Program-made: the position numbers and the translations under genes
NCBI RefSeq assembly: GCF_003324565.1
Contig: NZ_QOLA01000023.1
Location: 49,155 to 113,154 of the forward strand
Reading direction: 5' to 3'
Length of the DNA: 64,000 bases
Origin: Streptomyces sp. SDr-06
GTDB taxonomy: Bacteria > Actinomycetota > Actinomycetes > Streptomycetales > Streptomycetaceae
Notes under the pieces: model-generated
Database searches by the model: none
Seen by the model: the letters and a program-made list of their open reading frames with translations, nothing else
Told to the model about the DNA's origin: nothing
Shown here: positions 53,379-62,274 of the stretch, piece after piece
Layout: each line of letters opens with the position of its first letter
Position numbering within the stretch: position 1 is the stretch's first letter

Positions 53379-54455
53379 ATGACGTACGGACCCCGTTGGG
53401 GGCGGATACCCCGGATGGGCCGGCCCACCCGTCTGCGTCTCGTGCTCTGCTCGCTCGCCGGGCTGCTGCTGCTCGTGGGCGGCGCGGCCGCGTACACCTG
53501 GCACCGGCTGAGCGACAACATCAGCAGCGTCGAGCTCGGCTCGCTGCTCACCCCCGCCGCGTCGGCCACCTCCGACCTCAACATCCTGATCGTCGGCTCC
53601 GATTCGCGGGCCGGGAAGAACGCGGGACGGGCGGGCGGGGGCGACGACACCGGGCGCTCGGACACCACCCTGCTGCTCCATGTGTACGGGGGCCGCAGGA
53701 AGGCTGCGGTCGTCAGCATCCCGCGCGACACCATCGTCGACCGCCCGGCCTGCACGACCGCTTCCGGCCAGAAGCTGCCGGAGCGCGAAGGCGTCATGTT
53801 CAACTCCGTCTACGAGACGGGCGGCGCCCCCTGCACGGTGGCGGCGGTCGAGTCCCTGAGCGGCGGTCTGCGGATCAACCACTACGTCGAGGTGGGCTTC
53901 GACGGCTTCGCCGAGCTGATGGACGCCCTCGGCGGGACCACCGTGACCCTGGTCAAGCCCATCGACGACAAGGACAGCGGGGTCCATCTGCGGGCCGGCC
54001 GACACCACTTGAACGGCCAGCAGTCCCTCGACCTCGTACGCACCCGGCACGGCGTCGGCAACGGCAGCGACCTCGGACGCATCCAGCTCCAGCACCAGTT
54101 CCTGACCGCCCTGCTCAGCCGGCTCACGGGGCAGAACCTGCTCGCCGACCCGGCCAGGCTCTTCAACGTCGCCGACACCGCGACGAAGTCCCTCACCACG
54201 GACTCCTCGCTCGCCCACGTCGGCAACCTCGCCTCGCTCGCGTACTCGATGCGGGGGCTCGGCGCGCCGGACGTCCAGATGGTCACCCTGCCGGCCCAGC
54301 TGGAGCAGGGTGACGAGGACCGCCTGGTGCCGGACGCCGCCCGGGGCGCGAAGGTCTGGGCCGCCCTCAAGGCGGACCGGCCCGTCCCGCAGGACGCCCT
54401 CACCGGCACGGCCTCGGGACCGAACGGAATCGGCCAAGTGGTGCGGCCGGGCTGA
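53379..54455 (+). CDS. LytR-CpsA-Psr (LCP) family wall-polymer ligase
   Basis: 358-aa membrane-anchored enzyme. The N-terminal helix (LVLCSLAGLLLLVGGAAAY) is followed by the LCP domain. Key features are GSDSRAG, SDTTLLLHV, VVSIPRDTIV (catalytic Asp/Arg set), HYVEVGFDGF and RTRHGVGNGSDLGR. LCP enzymes join teichoic or other glycopolymers to peptidoglycan. It lies next to an L,D-transpeptidase on the divergent strand. ATG 53379 is favoured by GGAG about 7 nt upstream. Confidence 0.94.
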   Translation: MTYGPRWGRIPRMGRPTRLRLVLCSLAGLLLLVGGAAAYTWHRLSDNISSVELGSLLTPAASATSDLNILIVGSDSRAGKNAGRAGGGDDTGRSDTTLLLHVYGGRRKAAVVSIPRDTIVDRPACTTASGQKLPEREGVMFNSVYETGGAPCTVAAVESLSGGLRINHYVEVGFDGFAELMDALGGTTVTLVKPIDDKDSGVHLRAGRHHLNGQQSLDLVRTRHGVGNGSDLGRIQLQHQFLTALLSRLTGQNLLADPARLFNVADTATKSLTTDSSLAHVGNLASLAYSMRGLGAPDVQMVTLPAQLEQGDEDRLVPDAARGAKVWAALKADRPVPQDALTGTASGPNGIGQVVRPG

Positions 54456-54555
54456 CCGCCAGAGCAGTTGTGTTCTACACCGACCTTGACCGGGGCGGGG
54501 CCGCGGCATAGCGTCGTGCACCACTGGGACTGAGCAGGCGCTTAGGAGGCTTCCC

Positions 54556-56388
54556 GTGGCGACGACAGAGCCGGACCCGAACGGGCCCGAAGCGACCGGG
54601 CCGGACGCGACCGGGCCGGACGCGACCGGGCCGGACGCGACCGGGCCGGACGCGGCGGGGCCCGGCTCCGCCGGGCGGCCCGCGACCGGGTCCGGGGAGG
54701 CCGGGCCGGGCTTCGGGCCCGAGCGCGCGGAGGCGCTGCTCACCGCGCCGGGCGCGCCCTTCGCCACCGTCCGCACCGAGACGGGCGACCTCGTGTACGC
54801 GACCGGGCCGCGCACCCTGCGCGAGTTCGTCGAGACGGTCTGGGCCTTCGGGGACCGGCCGTTCCTGATCGCCGAGACCGGCACGTACAGCTACGCCGAG
54901 TTCCTCGCCGCCGCCTGCGCGCTGGCCCGCCGCCTCACCGACGTCCACGGGCTGCGCCCGGGTGACCGCGCTGCCATCGCCCTGCGCAACCATCCCGAAT
55001 GGCAGATCGCCTTCTGGGGAGCCCAGTTGGCGGGCCTGGTGACGGTGCCGTTGAACGCCTGGTGGACCGGCGAGGAGTGTGCGTACGCCCTCGACGACTG
55101 CACCCCGCGCGTGCTGCTCGTCGACGGCGAGCGCCTGGAGCGGGTGGCGGGCTGGGCCGCCGCGCACGGGGTGCCCGGCCTGGTCTTCCACCACGCGGGC
55201 GAAGTGCCCGCCGGATTCGAGCGGTACGAGGACCTCGACGAGCTCACCTCGCCCGACCCGGCGGCCGGGCCGCCCGACGTCGAGGTCGCGCCGGACGCGG
55301 ACGCCACCATCCTCTACACCTCCGGCACCACCGGCCGCCCCAAGGGGGCCGTCGCCACCCAGCTCGCCCAGGCCGGGGCGGCGATGAACCCCCGCTTCCA
55401 GGCGGCCATGTCGCTGCTCGGCCGCGGCCTCGTCCCCGGGCAGGGACCCGCCCCGGTCACCCTCATGACCTTCCCCTTCTTCCACGTCGCCGCCTTCACC
55501 TCGGTGTACGCGGCGATGTCGGCGGGCGGCACGCTGGTCCTGATGCGCAAGTGGGACGCGAGCCGCGCCCTCGCGCTGATCCGCGAGCACCGGGTCACGC
55601 ACTACGCCGGGGTGCCCGCGACCGCCCTCCAACTCCTCGCCGCCGCCGCGGAGTCCGGGGATCCGCTGGAGAGCCTGACCGCGCTCAACACCGGCGGCGC
55701 CGCGGCCCCGCCCGGCCTCGTGGGCGGCCTCACCGCGCGGTACGGCTCGCGCATCGAGCCGCGCAACGGGTACGGGCTGACCGAGACCAGTGGCGGGGTG
55801 ATGGCCAACTTCGGTGTGGAGTACCGACGTTGGCCCGACAGTGTGGGGCGGCCCACCCCCGTCACCGAGGTGCGGATCGCCGGGGCCGACGGGGCGCCGC
55901 TGCCGGACGGCGAGGTGGGGGAGCTGTGGCTGCGCGGGCAGTCGCTGATCCGGGGGTACTGGAACGATCCCGGCGCCACGCGACTCGCCTTCCAGGACGG
56001 GTGGTTCAGGACCGGGGACCTCGCGGTGCTGAACGAGGGGCGGGTCTCGATCGTCGACCGGCTCAAGGACGTGGTGATCCGGGGCGGCGAGAACGTGTAC
56101 TGCGTGGAGGTCGAGGCCGTCCTCCACGACCACCCCGCGGTGCTGGACGCGGCGGTGCTCGGGGTGCCGCATCCGGTGCTGGGGGAGGAGGTGGCGGCGG
56201 TGGTGCAGGTGCGTCCGGGGTCCGGGGTGTCGGTGGACGAGCTGCGGGCGCATGTCGGGGCGGTGCTCGCGGGGTTCAAGGTGCCGGGGCGGGTGGTGCT
56301 GCGGGAGGGGGTGTTGCCGCGGAATGCGACGGGGAAGGTGCTGAAGCGGGAGCTCCGGGAGGTTTTCCCCACCCCGCCCCTTCCCTAA
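54556..56388 (+). CDS. AMP-binding acyl-CoA synthetase with repetitive N-terminal tail
   Basis: 610-aa ANL enzyme. Its first 45 residues are a repetitive acidic tail, GPDAT repeated, coded by a 15-bp DNA repeat (54596-54655). Then comes the adenylation domain with YTSGTTGRPKGAV (near residue 255) and YGLTETSG. The C-terminal domain has DRLKDVVIRGGENV and the catalytic Lys in NATGKVLKREL. GTG 54556 has TAGGAGG upstream. It probably activates a fatty or aryl acid; no partner gene is adjacent. The tail may vary in length between strains. Confidence 0.92.
   Translation: MATTEPDPNGPEATGPDATGPDATGPDATGPDAAGPGSAGRPATGSGEAGPGFGPERAEALLTAPGAPFATVRTETGDLVYATGPRTLREFVETVWAFGDRPFLIAETGTYSYAEFLAAACALARRLTDVHGLRPGDRAAIALRNHPEWQIAFWGAQLAGLVTVPLNAWWTGEECAYALDDCTPRVLLVDGERLERVAGWAAAHGVPGLVFHHAGEVPAGFERYEDLDELTSPDPAAGPPDVEVAPDADATILYTSGTTGRPKGAVATQLAQAGAAMNPRFQAAMSLLGRGLVPGQGPAPVTLMTFPFFHVAAFTSVYAAMSAGGTLVLMRKWDASRALALIREHRVTHYAGVPATALQLLAAAAESGDPLESLTALNTGGAAAPPGLVGGLTARYGSRIEPRNGYGLTETSGGVMANFGVEYRRWPDSVGRPTPVTEVRIAGADGAPLPDGEVGELWLRGQSLIRGYWNDPGATRLAFQDGWFRTGDLAVLNEGRVSIVDRLKDVVIRGGENVYCVEVEAVLHDHPAVLDAAVLGVPHPVLGEEVAAVVQVRPGSGVSVDELRAHVGAVLAGFKVPGRVVLREGVLPRNATGKVLKRELREVFPTPPLP
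54596..54655. repeat. 15-bp coding minisatellite (four units)
   Basis: Four perfect CCGGGCCGGACGCGA units code for TGPDA in the acyl-CoA synthetase N-terminus. The period is a multiple of three, so copy-number change preserves frame. Confidence 0.85.
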
Positions 56389-56829
56389 AGCCTCCGGCGG
56401 TTGTGGGGGTGGGAAAGGTCCGTCACCCGGGGCTCCGCCCCGGACCCCGGGGAGTTTGCCCGCCCGCCCGCCCGTGACGGGGGTTGGATGAGCTGAGCCC
56501 TGGGGGCTGCGCCCCCAGACCCCCTGCGGGGGCTGCGCCCCCTGCACCCCCACGGGGCTTCGCCCCGGACCCCGGGGAGTTCGCCCGCCCGCCCGCCCGC
56601 CCGTGACGGGGGTTGGATGAGCTGAGCCCTGGGGGCTCCGCCCCCAGACCCCCTGCACCCCCACGGGGGTCCGCCCCGGACCCCGATGGGGGCTGTGCCC
56701 CGTGCCCCGTGGGGCCTTGCCCTGGACCCCTGGCGGGGGCTGCGCACCGGGCCGTCGGCCCTCGTGCGTTGGAGAGGCGGAGGTCGCCCAACTCCCCTTC
56801 AAGGCAACGGAGTTGAGGGGAGACAAGCC
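56389..56829. repeat. Intergenic repeat region with 125-bp direct repeats
   Basis: No convincing gene. Two long copies with a 125-bp period (56428-56552 and 56553 to about 56660) begin CGGGGCTCCGCCCC and CGGGGCTTCGCCCC. They contain palindromic GGGGGCTGCGCCCCC-type hairpins and a shared GTTGGATGAGCTGAGCCC stretch. These stems probably end transcription from both sides, since the genes either side converge. Confidence 0.8.
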
Positions 56830-58137
56830 TCAGGATTTCGTTACCTTTACGTGGTAGTTGCCCATCCCGTCCACCCCGGTCACGGCGATCCGCACTCCAC
56901 TCGTGCGGTCCACGAACGTTTCTCCCGTGGTGTACGGCGCGTCCGAGAGTTCCGCGTTCACGTTGGGGCGGCGGGTGCAGCCGCCGCTGGTGGGCTGGCT
57001 GTCGGAGACGTTGATCGGGCCCCGGCCGGTGTCGACGCTCGCGTCCACGCGGTAGATCAGCACCCCGGGCTTGCAGACCGCCTCGTCGTTGCCCGCGCGG
57101 GTGCGGACCTCCACCGCGTACCCGCTCTCCTTCGTCACCGGCACGAAGACCAGCTTGGGGCCGCCCTCGGTGGCCAGCGGGCTCAGGACGTACTGGCTCA
57201 CGCCCGTGCCCGTCGCGCACGACACCTGGCTGTTGTCGAGCCAGCCCAGCTTCCACTTGTGCCAGCCCAGCATGTCGTTGTTGGCGCCCCAGTCCTCGGA
57301 CATGATGTCCCAGTGCCCGACGGCCCCGCCGCCCTGCGCGGTGTAGAGGTCGGGCAGTCCGAAGACGTGGCCGTTCTCGTGCGGCAGCACCCGGTAGCCG
57401 GTCTCCCCGTAGGAGCCGGAGCCGTCGTCCTGGCGGCTGTAGACGAACGAGGTGTTGGAGAGCGGGACGCCGTCCGCGTAGGGCGCGTCCTCGTTGCCGG
57501 AGAACGTCACCGAGAGGACCGTGTCCAGGGCGGAGGGGCCCGCGTTCGGGGTCACCAGCACGTTCACCAGGTCGTACTTCGAGAAGTTCACTCTGGGCCC
57601 GGCCGCCGCGATCATGTCCTGGACCAGGCGGTGGTAGCCGGGCTCATAAGGGGAGCCGCGCTCGATTCCGTACGCCGTGAACGACTTCGGCATCCTGAGC
57701 CAGTTCGGGATCGGGGCCTCGGCGCGGTAGTCGAGGCGGCCGTAGGAGGCGTTGCGGAACCAGTCGCTGGTCTGCGGGAAGAACTCCTTGTACCGGCTGA
57801 GGGCGGAGCCGGGGCCCGGGGCGTCCGGGAAGTCGATCATGAGGGTGAGGGCCCGGACGATGCCGGTGGAGTGCGCGTAGCCGGGCGGGGTCGGCATGCC
57901 CTCCGACATCTGCACGCCGAGCACGGCCGGGATCCGGCAGGGGGCGAGCGGGGACTCGCCGGGGGCGGCCACCGGTCCCGCGGAGGCGCGGCTGGCGATC
58001 GACAGGGTGGTGGAGCCGGTGGTCAGCGCCGCGAAGGCGACCGAGGCGAGGGCGGCGCCGAGGATGGGGCTGCGCCGCCGGGGGGATATGCGGCGGCCGG
58101 GTGCCCGAGCCGGGCGGGACTGGCTGTCGTCCTGCAT
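56830..58137 (-). CDS. Secreted M6-family metalloprotease
   Basis: 435-aa secreted protease. It has an Arg-rich start and a signal helix (LGAALASVAFAALTTGSTTL), and the zinc site is HENGHVFGLPD (two His, Glu and the third ligand region SEDWGANN). It resembles immune-inhibitor-A-type M6 enzymes but lacks the extra C-terminal domains. ATG 58137 is used; GTG 58143 (GAAGG about 8 nt upstream) may be the real start. Two Cys pairs occur in the C-terminal half. Confidence 0.9.
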   Translation of the reverse strand: MQDDSQSRPARAPGRRISPRRRSPILGAALASVAFAALTTGSTTLSIASRASAGPVAAPGESPLAPCRIPAVLGVQMSEGMPTPPGYAHSTGIVRALTLMIDFPDAPGPGSALSRYKEFFPQTSDWFRNASYGRLDYRAEAPIPNWLRMPKSFTAYGIERGSPYEPGYHRLVQDMIAAAGPRVNFSKYDLVNVLVTPNAGPSALDTVLSVTFSGNEDAPYADGVPLSNTSFVYSRQDDGSGSYGETGYRVLPHENGHVFGLPDLYTAQGGGAVGHWDIMSEDWGANNDMLGWHKWKLGWLDNSQVSCATGTGVSQYVLSPLATEGGPKLVFVPVTKESGYAVEVRTRAGNDEAVCKPGVLIYRVDASVDTGRGPINVSDSQPTSGGCTRRPNVNAELSDAPYTTGETFVDRTSGVRIAVTGVDGMGNYHVKVTKS

Positions 58138-58435
58138 GCGCACGCGCTCGCCTTCGGGGACCGGCAGCAGGCCGGTTCCTGACTGCGCTCGTCTGATCAC
58201 CCTGTGGCGGGTGGGACGGGTACGCGCGCTGGGTGGCCCGAATGTGGGTTTTTCGGGACATGGGGATATGTGACTCAGGTCACATGTCGGGCGGAAATAA
58301 CCGGGGAAGGTTTCCCCGTTTGAACTCGTGTCCCCGCGAAACGGGGAGTGCTTCCCCGCTTGGGTCAGGTCCCGGGCGGACAACGCGGGCCCGACCGCCC
58401 ACCAGACCCGATCACCTTCCAGAAGGAGCAGAGTC
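58138..58435. other. 298-bp divergent region
   Basis: Holds the promoters of the M6 protease (minus) and the TetR gene (plus). It contains two GTTTCCCCG.. and TTTCCCCGTTTG-like A/T-richer spots near 58300-58350 and the short repeat ACATGGGGATATG/AGGTCACATG near 58260. No operator family was recognised. Confidence 0.5.
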
Positions 58436-59092
58436 GTGCAGACCGCCGCCGCTTCCGTCGCCGCAGCGCCGCGTCGTGCCCCGCGCCCGCGGGCCGACGC
58501 CCTGCGCAACCGGGAGCGGATCATCGCCGCGGCGCGGGAGATGTTCGTCGAGTACGGCGCCGAGCGCCCGCTGGACGAGATCGCCCGCCGGGCCGGCGTC
58601 GGCAATGCCACGATCTACCGCCACTTCGCCGACCGCGCCGAGCTCATCACCAGCGTGGTGCTCTCGGTCATGGACCGCGTCTCGGCCCAGGCCGAGACGG
58701 CCGCGGCCGAGGAGACCGATCCCTTCGACGCGCTGCGCCGCTTCGTGCACGCCGCCGCCGACGAGCGGATCGGCGCGCTCTGCCCGATGCTCTCCAACAC
58801 CTTCGACCAGGACCACGCGGAGCTGAACGCGGCGCGCGAGCGCCTCGAACGCGACGTCGAGGGGCTGATGGCGCGGGCCCGCGCGGCCGGCCGGCTCCGC
58901 GACGACGTCGCCGTCGGCGACCTCATGGTGGCCCTCTCCCAGCTGACCAGGCCCCTGCCCGGCACGCCCTGCCCGAACATCGACCAGTTCGTCCACCGCC
59001 ATCTGCAACTGTTCCTCGACGGGCTTCAGGCCCCGGCGCGGTCCGAGCTGCCCGGCAGTGCGGCGACCCTCGACGACCTCCGCACGAGCTGA
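58436..59092 (+). CDS. TetR/AcrR-family regulator
   Basis: 218-aa regulator; the HTH reads IIAAAREMFVEYGAE then EIARRAGVGNATIYRHFADR. A distinctive Ala-rich pre-helix of about 20 residues precedes the HTH. The C-terminal TetR_C_33-like half ends in a helix with DGLQAPARS. GTG 58436 has AGAAGGAG at perfect distance. It is 118 bp upstream of, and collinear with, an MFS exporter gene whose upstream region holds 11-bp direct repeats, so it likely represses that gene. Confidence 0.92.
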   Translation: MQTAAASVAAAPRRAPRPRADALRNRERIIAAAREMFVEYGAERPLDEIARRAGVGNATIYRHFADRAELITSVVLSVMDRVSAQAETAAAEETDPFDALRRFVHAAADERIGALCPMLSNTFDQDHAELNAARERLERDVEGLMARARAAGRLRDDVAVGDLMVALSQLTRPLPGTPCPNIDQFVHRHLQLFLDGLQAPARSELPGSAATLDDLRTS

Positions 59093-59125
59093 TCGCCTCC
59101 CGCCCTCAACTCCCTGTTCACGCAC

Positions 59126-59169
59126 CGTAATTCAGCCGTAGTTCAGACGTAGTTCCAGCGTAGTTACGA
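59126..59169 (+). promoter_or_regulatory. Four 7-bp direct repeats at 11-bp period (SARP-like site)
   Basis: CGTAATT, CGTAGTT, CGTAGTT and CGTAGTT occur at 59126, 59137, 59148 and 59159, separated by 4-nt spacers. This is the heptad-plus-four geometry of sites bound by SARP regulators. It lies 40 bp before the MFS start. Confidence 0.6.
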
Positions 59170-59209
59170 CACTTTTTCCGGTATTCCGCGTCCCAAGGTG
59201 GCTACCCCC

Positions 59210-60754
59210 ATGTCAAAAACAGTCGGTCTCGACACGTCGGACCAGTTCTCCCTCGCTCCCGATCCAAGTCGCTGGAAGGCGCTCGCCTTCATAGCCCTGG
59301 CCCAGCTGATGGTCGTGCTCGACGCGACGATCGTGAACATCGCGCTGCCCTCGGCCCAGCACGCGCTGCACATCAGTGACGCCAACAAGCAGTGGGTCAT
59401 CACGGCCTACGCGCTCGCGTTCGGCGGGCTGCTCCTGTTCGGCGGGCGCATCGCCGACCTGTGGGGCCGCAAGCGCACCTTCGTCGTCGGTCTGCTCGGC
59501 TTCGCGGCCGCGTCCGCGCTCGGTGGCGCCGCCACCGGCGAGGCGATGCTGCTCGGCTCGCGCGCCCTCCAGGGCGCCTTCGGCGCACTGCTCGCGCCGG
59601 CCGCCCTCTCGCTGCTCGCGGTGATGTTCACCGACGCCAAGGAGCGCGCGAAGGCGTTCGGCATCTACGGTGCGATCGCCGGTGGCGGTGGCGCGGTTGG
59701 CCTCATCCTCGGCGGCTTCCTCACCGAGTACCTCAACTGGCGCTGGACCTTCTTCGTGAACATCCCGTTCGCGATCGTGGCCGCGCTCGGCGCCTACCTC
59801 GTCATCCGCGAGCCCGCCGGCACCCGCAACCGCTCGCCGCTCGACGTGCCCGGCGTGGTCCTGTCCACCACCGGTCTGGTCGCGCTCGTCTACGGCTTCA
59901 CCCGCGCCGAGTCGGCCGGCTGGTCGGACACCCTGACCATCTCGATGTTCATCGCCTCCGCGGTGCTGCTCGCCGCCTTCGTCACCCTCGAGGCCAAGGT
60001 GCGGCACCCGCTGCTGCCCCTGCGGGTCATCACCAACCGCAACCGCGGCGGCGTCTACCTCTCGCTCGGCCTCGCGATCATCGCGATGTTCGGCCTCTTC
60101 CTCTTCCTCACCTACTACCTCCAGGTCGTGAAGGGCTTCTCGCCGGTCAAGACGGGCTTCGCCTTCCTGCCCATGATCGCGGGCATGATCACCGGCTCCA
60201 CCCAGATCGGCGCCCGTCTGATGACCCGGGTCCCGCCGCGCCTGCTGATGGGCCCCGGCTTCCTGACCGCCGCCGTCGGCATGCTGCTGCTCACCCAGCT
60301 CGACATCGACACCTCGTACGCCGGTGTGATCCTGCCCGCGCAGATCCTGCTCGGCCTCGGCATGGGCACCGCCTTCATGCCCGCCATGTCGCTCGCCACC
60401 ATCGGCGTCGAGCCGCGTGACGCGGGTGTCGCCTCCGCGATGGTCAACACCTCGCAGCAGGTCGGCGGCGCGATCGGCACGGCCCTGCTGAACACCATCG
60501 CCGCCTCGGCGACCACCGCGTACGTCAGCGGCCACATGGCGCTCGGCGCCACCAACCCCGAGCTCCTGAAGCTCCAGGCCATGGTGCACGGCTTCACCGC
60601 CGCCATCTGGTGGGCGGTCGGCATCCTGGCGGCGGCCGCCACGATCGCCGTCACCCTCATCAACACCAACCGCCCCGGCGGCGGTTCGGTCTCCGGGCCG
60701 GGCGCCGGTGAGGACGTCGAGGACGAGGTGCGCATCCCGGTGGTCGCCCACTGA
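59210..60754 (+). CDS. MFS (DHA2-type) multidrug exporter
   Basis: 514-aa exporter with about 14 membrane helices, as expected for DHA2. Motif A appears in GGRIADLWGRKRTFV, and motif C-like residues in GAIAGGGGAVGLILGG. ATG 59210 is preferred; GTG 59198 is in frame but lies at the putative Shine-Dalgarno. It is paired with the TetR gene upstream and would export toxic compounds or antibiotics. Next to it lies a transcription terminator shared with the convergent MarR gene. Confidence 0.92.
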   Translation: MSKTVGLDTSDQFSLAPDPSRWKALAFIALAQLMVVLDATIVNIALPSAQHALHISDANKQWVITAYALAFGGLLLFGGRIADLWGRKRTFVVGLLGFAAASALGGAATGEAMLLGSRALQGAFGALLAPAALSLLAVMFTDAKERAKAFGIYGAIAGGGGAVGLILGGFLTEYLNWRWTFFVNIPFAIVAALGAYLVIREPAGTRNRSPLDVPGVVLSTTGLVALVYGFTRAESAGWSDTLTISMFIASAVLLAAFVTLEAKVRHPLLPLRVITNRNRGGVYLSLGLAIIAMFGLFLFLTYYLQVVKGFSPVKTGFAFLPMIAGMITGSTQIGARLMTRVPPRLLMGPGFLTAAVGMLLLTQLDIDTSYAGVILPAQILLGLGMGTAFMPAMSLATIGVEPRDAGVASAMVNTSQQVGGAIGTALLNTIAASATTAYVSGHMALGATNPELLKLQAMVHGFTAAIWWAVGILAAAATIAVTLINTNRPGGGSVSGPGAGEDVEDEVRIPVVAH

Positions 60755-60779
60755 CCGCCCGGTAGCACCCCGGACGCAC

Positions 60780-60824
60780 GGACCTGCCCCGGCCCCGCCG
60801 ACTCAGCGGAGCCAGGGCAGGTCC
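60780..60824. terminator. Convergent terminator hairpin
   Basis: GGACCTGCCC (60780-60789) and GGGCAGGTCC (60815-60824) are perfectly complementary and flank the MarR stop region, so it can serve both the exporter and the regulator transcripts. Confidence 0.65.
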
Positions 60825-61294
60825 GCTTTGGCGTCCGCGGGCTGGAGGCCCTGCGCCATCACGCGCATGATCTCGCCGAGCTGCTCCACCTGCGCCGGGG
60901 TCAGCCGGTCGAACATCGCCTGCCGTACGGCGCTCACATGCCCCGGCGCGGTCCGCTCCAGAACCTCGAAGCCCGCCTCGGTCAGCGTGGCGAGCTGGCC
61001 GCGCTTGTCGGACGGGCAGTCCTCGCGCTTGACCCAGCCGTTGTTCTCCAGCCGCGCCACGGCGTGCGAGAGCCGGGAGCGGGTGATCTTGGAGTGCTTG
61101 GCCAGCTCGGTCATGCGCATCCGGCGCCGGGGCGCCTGGGAGAGCTGGACGAGCAACCCGTAATAGAGGTGCGGCATCCCGGCATCGCGCTGGAGCTGTC
61201 GGTCGAGGTGGTCTTCGAGGAGCCGGGTGGCGTGGAGGTAGGCGCGCCAGGTGCGCTGCTCCTCGTCGCTGAGCCAGTTGGGTGCCGAGGTCAT
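60803..61294 (-). CDS. MarR-family regulator
   Basis: 163-aa winged-helix regulator. The MarR DNA-binding domain is SKITRSRLSHAVARLENNGWV with the wing DKRGQLATLTEAG. ATG 61294 is chosen although the ribosome-binding site is weak, so the message may be leaderless. It is divergent from a ring-cleavage-type dioxygenase gene. The 128-bp gap holds a perfect inverted repeat (61355-61370), the expected operator. Confidence 0.92.
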   Translation of the reverse strand: MTSAPNWLSDEEQRTWRAYLHATRLLEDHLDRQLQRDAGMPHLYYGLLVQLSQAPRRRMRMTELAKHSKITRSRLSHAVARLENNGWVKREDCPSDKRGQLATLTEAGFEVLERTAPGHVSAVRQAMFDRLTPAQVEQLGEIMRVMAQGLQPADAKADLPWLR

Positions 61295-61354
61295 ACATCT
61301 ACTGTACGGACGCTTCTTGAAAGTTGAACAAGCCAGCGTTACCGTGGAGCAAGA

Positions 61355-61370
61355 GCTTGAGATTTCAAGC
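61355..61370. promoter_or_regulatory. Putative MarR operator GCTTGA-N4-TCAAGC
   Basis: 16-bp repeat with perfect 6-bp arms in the divergent region between MarR and dioxygenase genes. A weaker CTTG...CAAG repeat at 61316-61332 is a possible second site. Confidence 0.6.
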
Positions 61371-61422
61371 AATATTCCGGCCGGACCCTCGGCCGGACCG
61401 CGAGTGAGCCGGAGTGTCCGCC

Positions 61423-62208
61423 ATGACCGTCGCCCGCCCCGAGCGCATGCCCGCCCTGTACCTCTCGCACGGCGCCCCGCCGCTCGCCGACGACCCGCTG
61501 TGGCCCGGCGAGCTGGCGGCCTGGTCCGCGGCGCTGCCCCGGCCCACCTCGATCCTGATGGTCTCCGCCCACTGGGAGGAGGCCCCGCTCGCGCTCGCCG
61601 CCACCGAGACCGTGCCCCTGGTGTACGACTTCTGGGGCTTCCCCGAGCACTACTACCAGGTCCGCTACGCCGCGCCCGGCGCCCCCGGACTCGCCGACTC
61701 CGTACGGAAGCTGCTGCGCGCGCCCGGCATGCCCGTGCAGGACATCCCGGACCGCGGGCTCGACCACGGCGCGTATGTGCCGCTCGTCGAGATGTTCCCC
61801 GCCGCCGACATCCCGGTCCTGCAGATCTCCCTGCCCACCCTCGACCCGCGCAGGCTGTACGAGATCGGCCGCAAGCTGGCGCCCCTGCGCGACGAGGGCG
61901 TGCTGATCGTCGGCAGCGGCTTCTTCACCCACAACCTGGCCGCCCTGCGCCACACCGGCGGCCAAGTGCCCACCTGGTCGGCCGAGTTCGACGACTGGGG
62001 CGCGCGGGCGCTGGCCGACGGCGACCTCGACGCCCTGCTCGACTTCGAGCACAAGGCCCCCGCCGGGCGGCTCGCCCACCCCCGCACCGAGCACTTCGCC
62101 CCGCTGTTCGTGACGATGGGCGCGAGCGAGGGCGAGCCGGGCGGGGCGCGCAGCGTCATCGACGGGTTCTGGATGGGGCTCGCCAAGCGCTCGGTGCAGT
62201 ACGGCTGA
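61423..62208 (+). CDS. Class III extradiol dioxygenase (LigB/DODA-like)
   Basis: 261-aa non-heme iron enzyme of the DODA/YgiD type. His-containing motifs are SHGAPPL, SAHWEE, DHGAYVPL and TEHFAPLFV, matching the metal-site histidines. It opens catechol-like aromatic rings. ATG 61423 has GGAG 8 nt upstream; an in-frame GTG at 61414 is less likely. A divergent MarR repressor likely responds to its phenolic substrate. Confidence 0.9.
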   Translation: MTVARPERMPALYLSHGAPPLADDPLWPGELAAWSAALPRPTSILMVSAHWEEAPLALAATETVPLVYDFWGFPEHYYQVRYAAPGAPGLADSVRKLLRAPGMPVQDIPDRGLDHGAYVPLVEMFPAADIPVLQISLPTLDPRRLYEIGRKLAPLRDEGVLIVGSGFFTHNLAALRHTGGQVPTWSAEFDDWGARALADGDLDALLDFEHKAPAGRLAHPRTEHFAPLFVTMGASEGEPGGARSVIDGFWMGLAKRSVQYG

Positions 62209-62274
62209 ACGGGAACGCGGGGCACGGGAGTTGTGCACGCGGGGCGCCTTCCGCTGCTCGGGCGCCCCTGAGGG

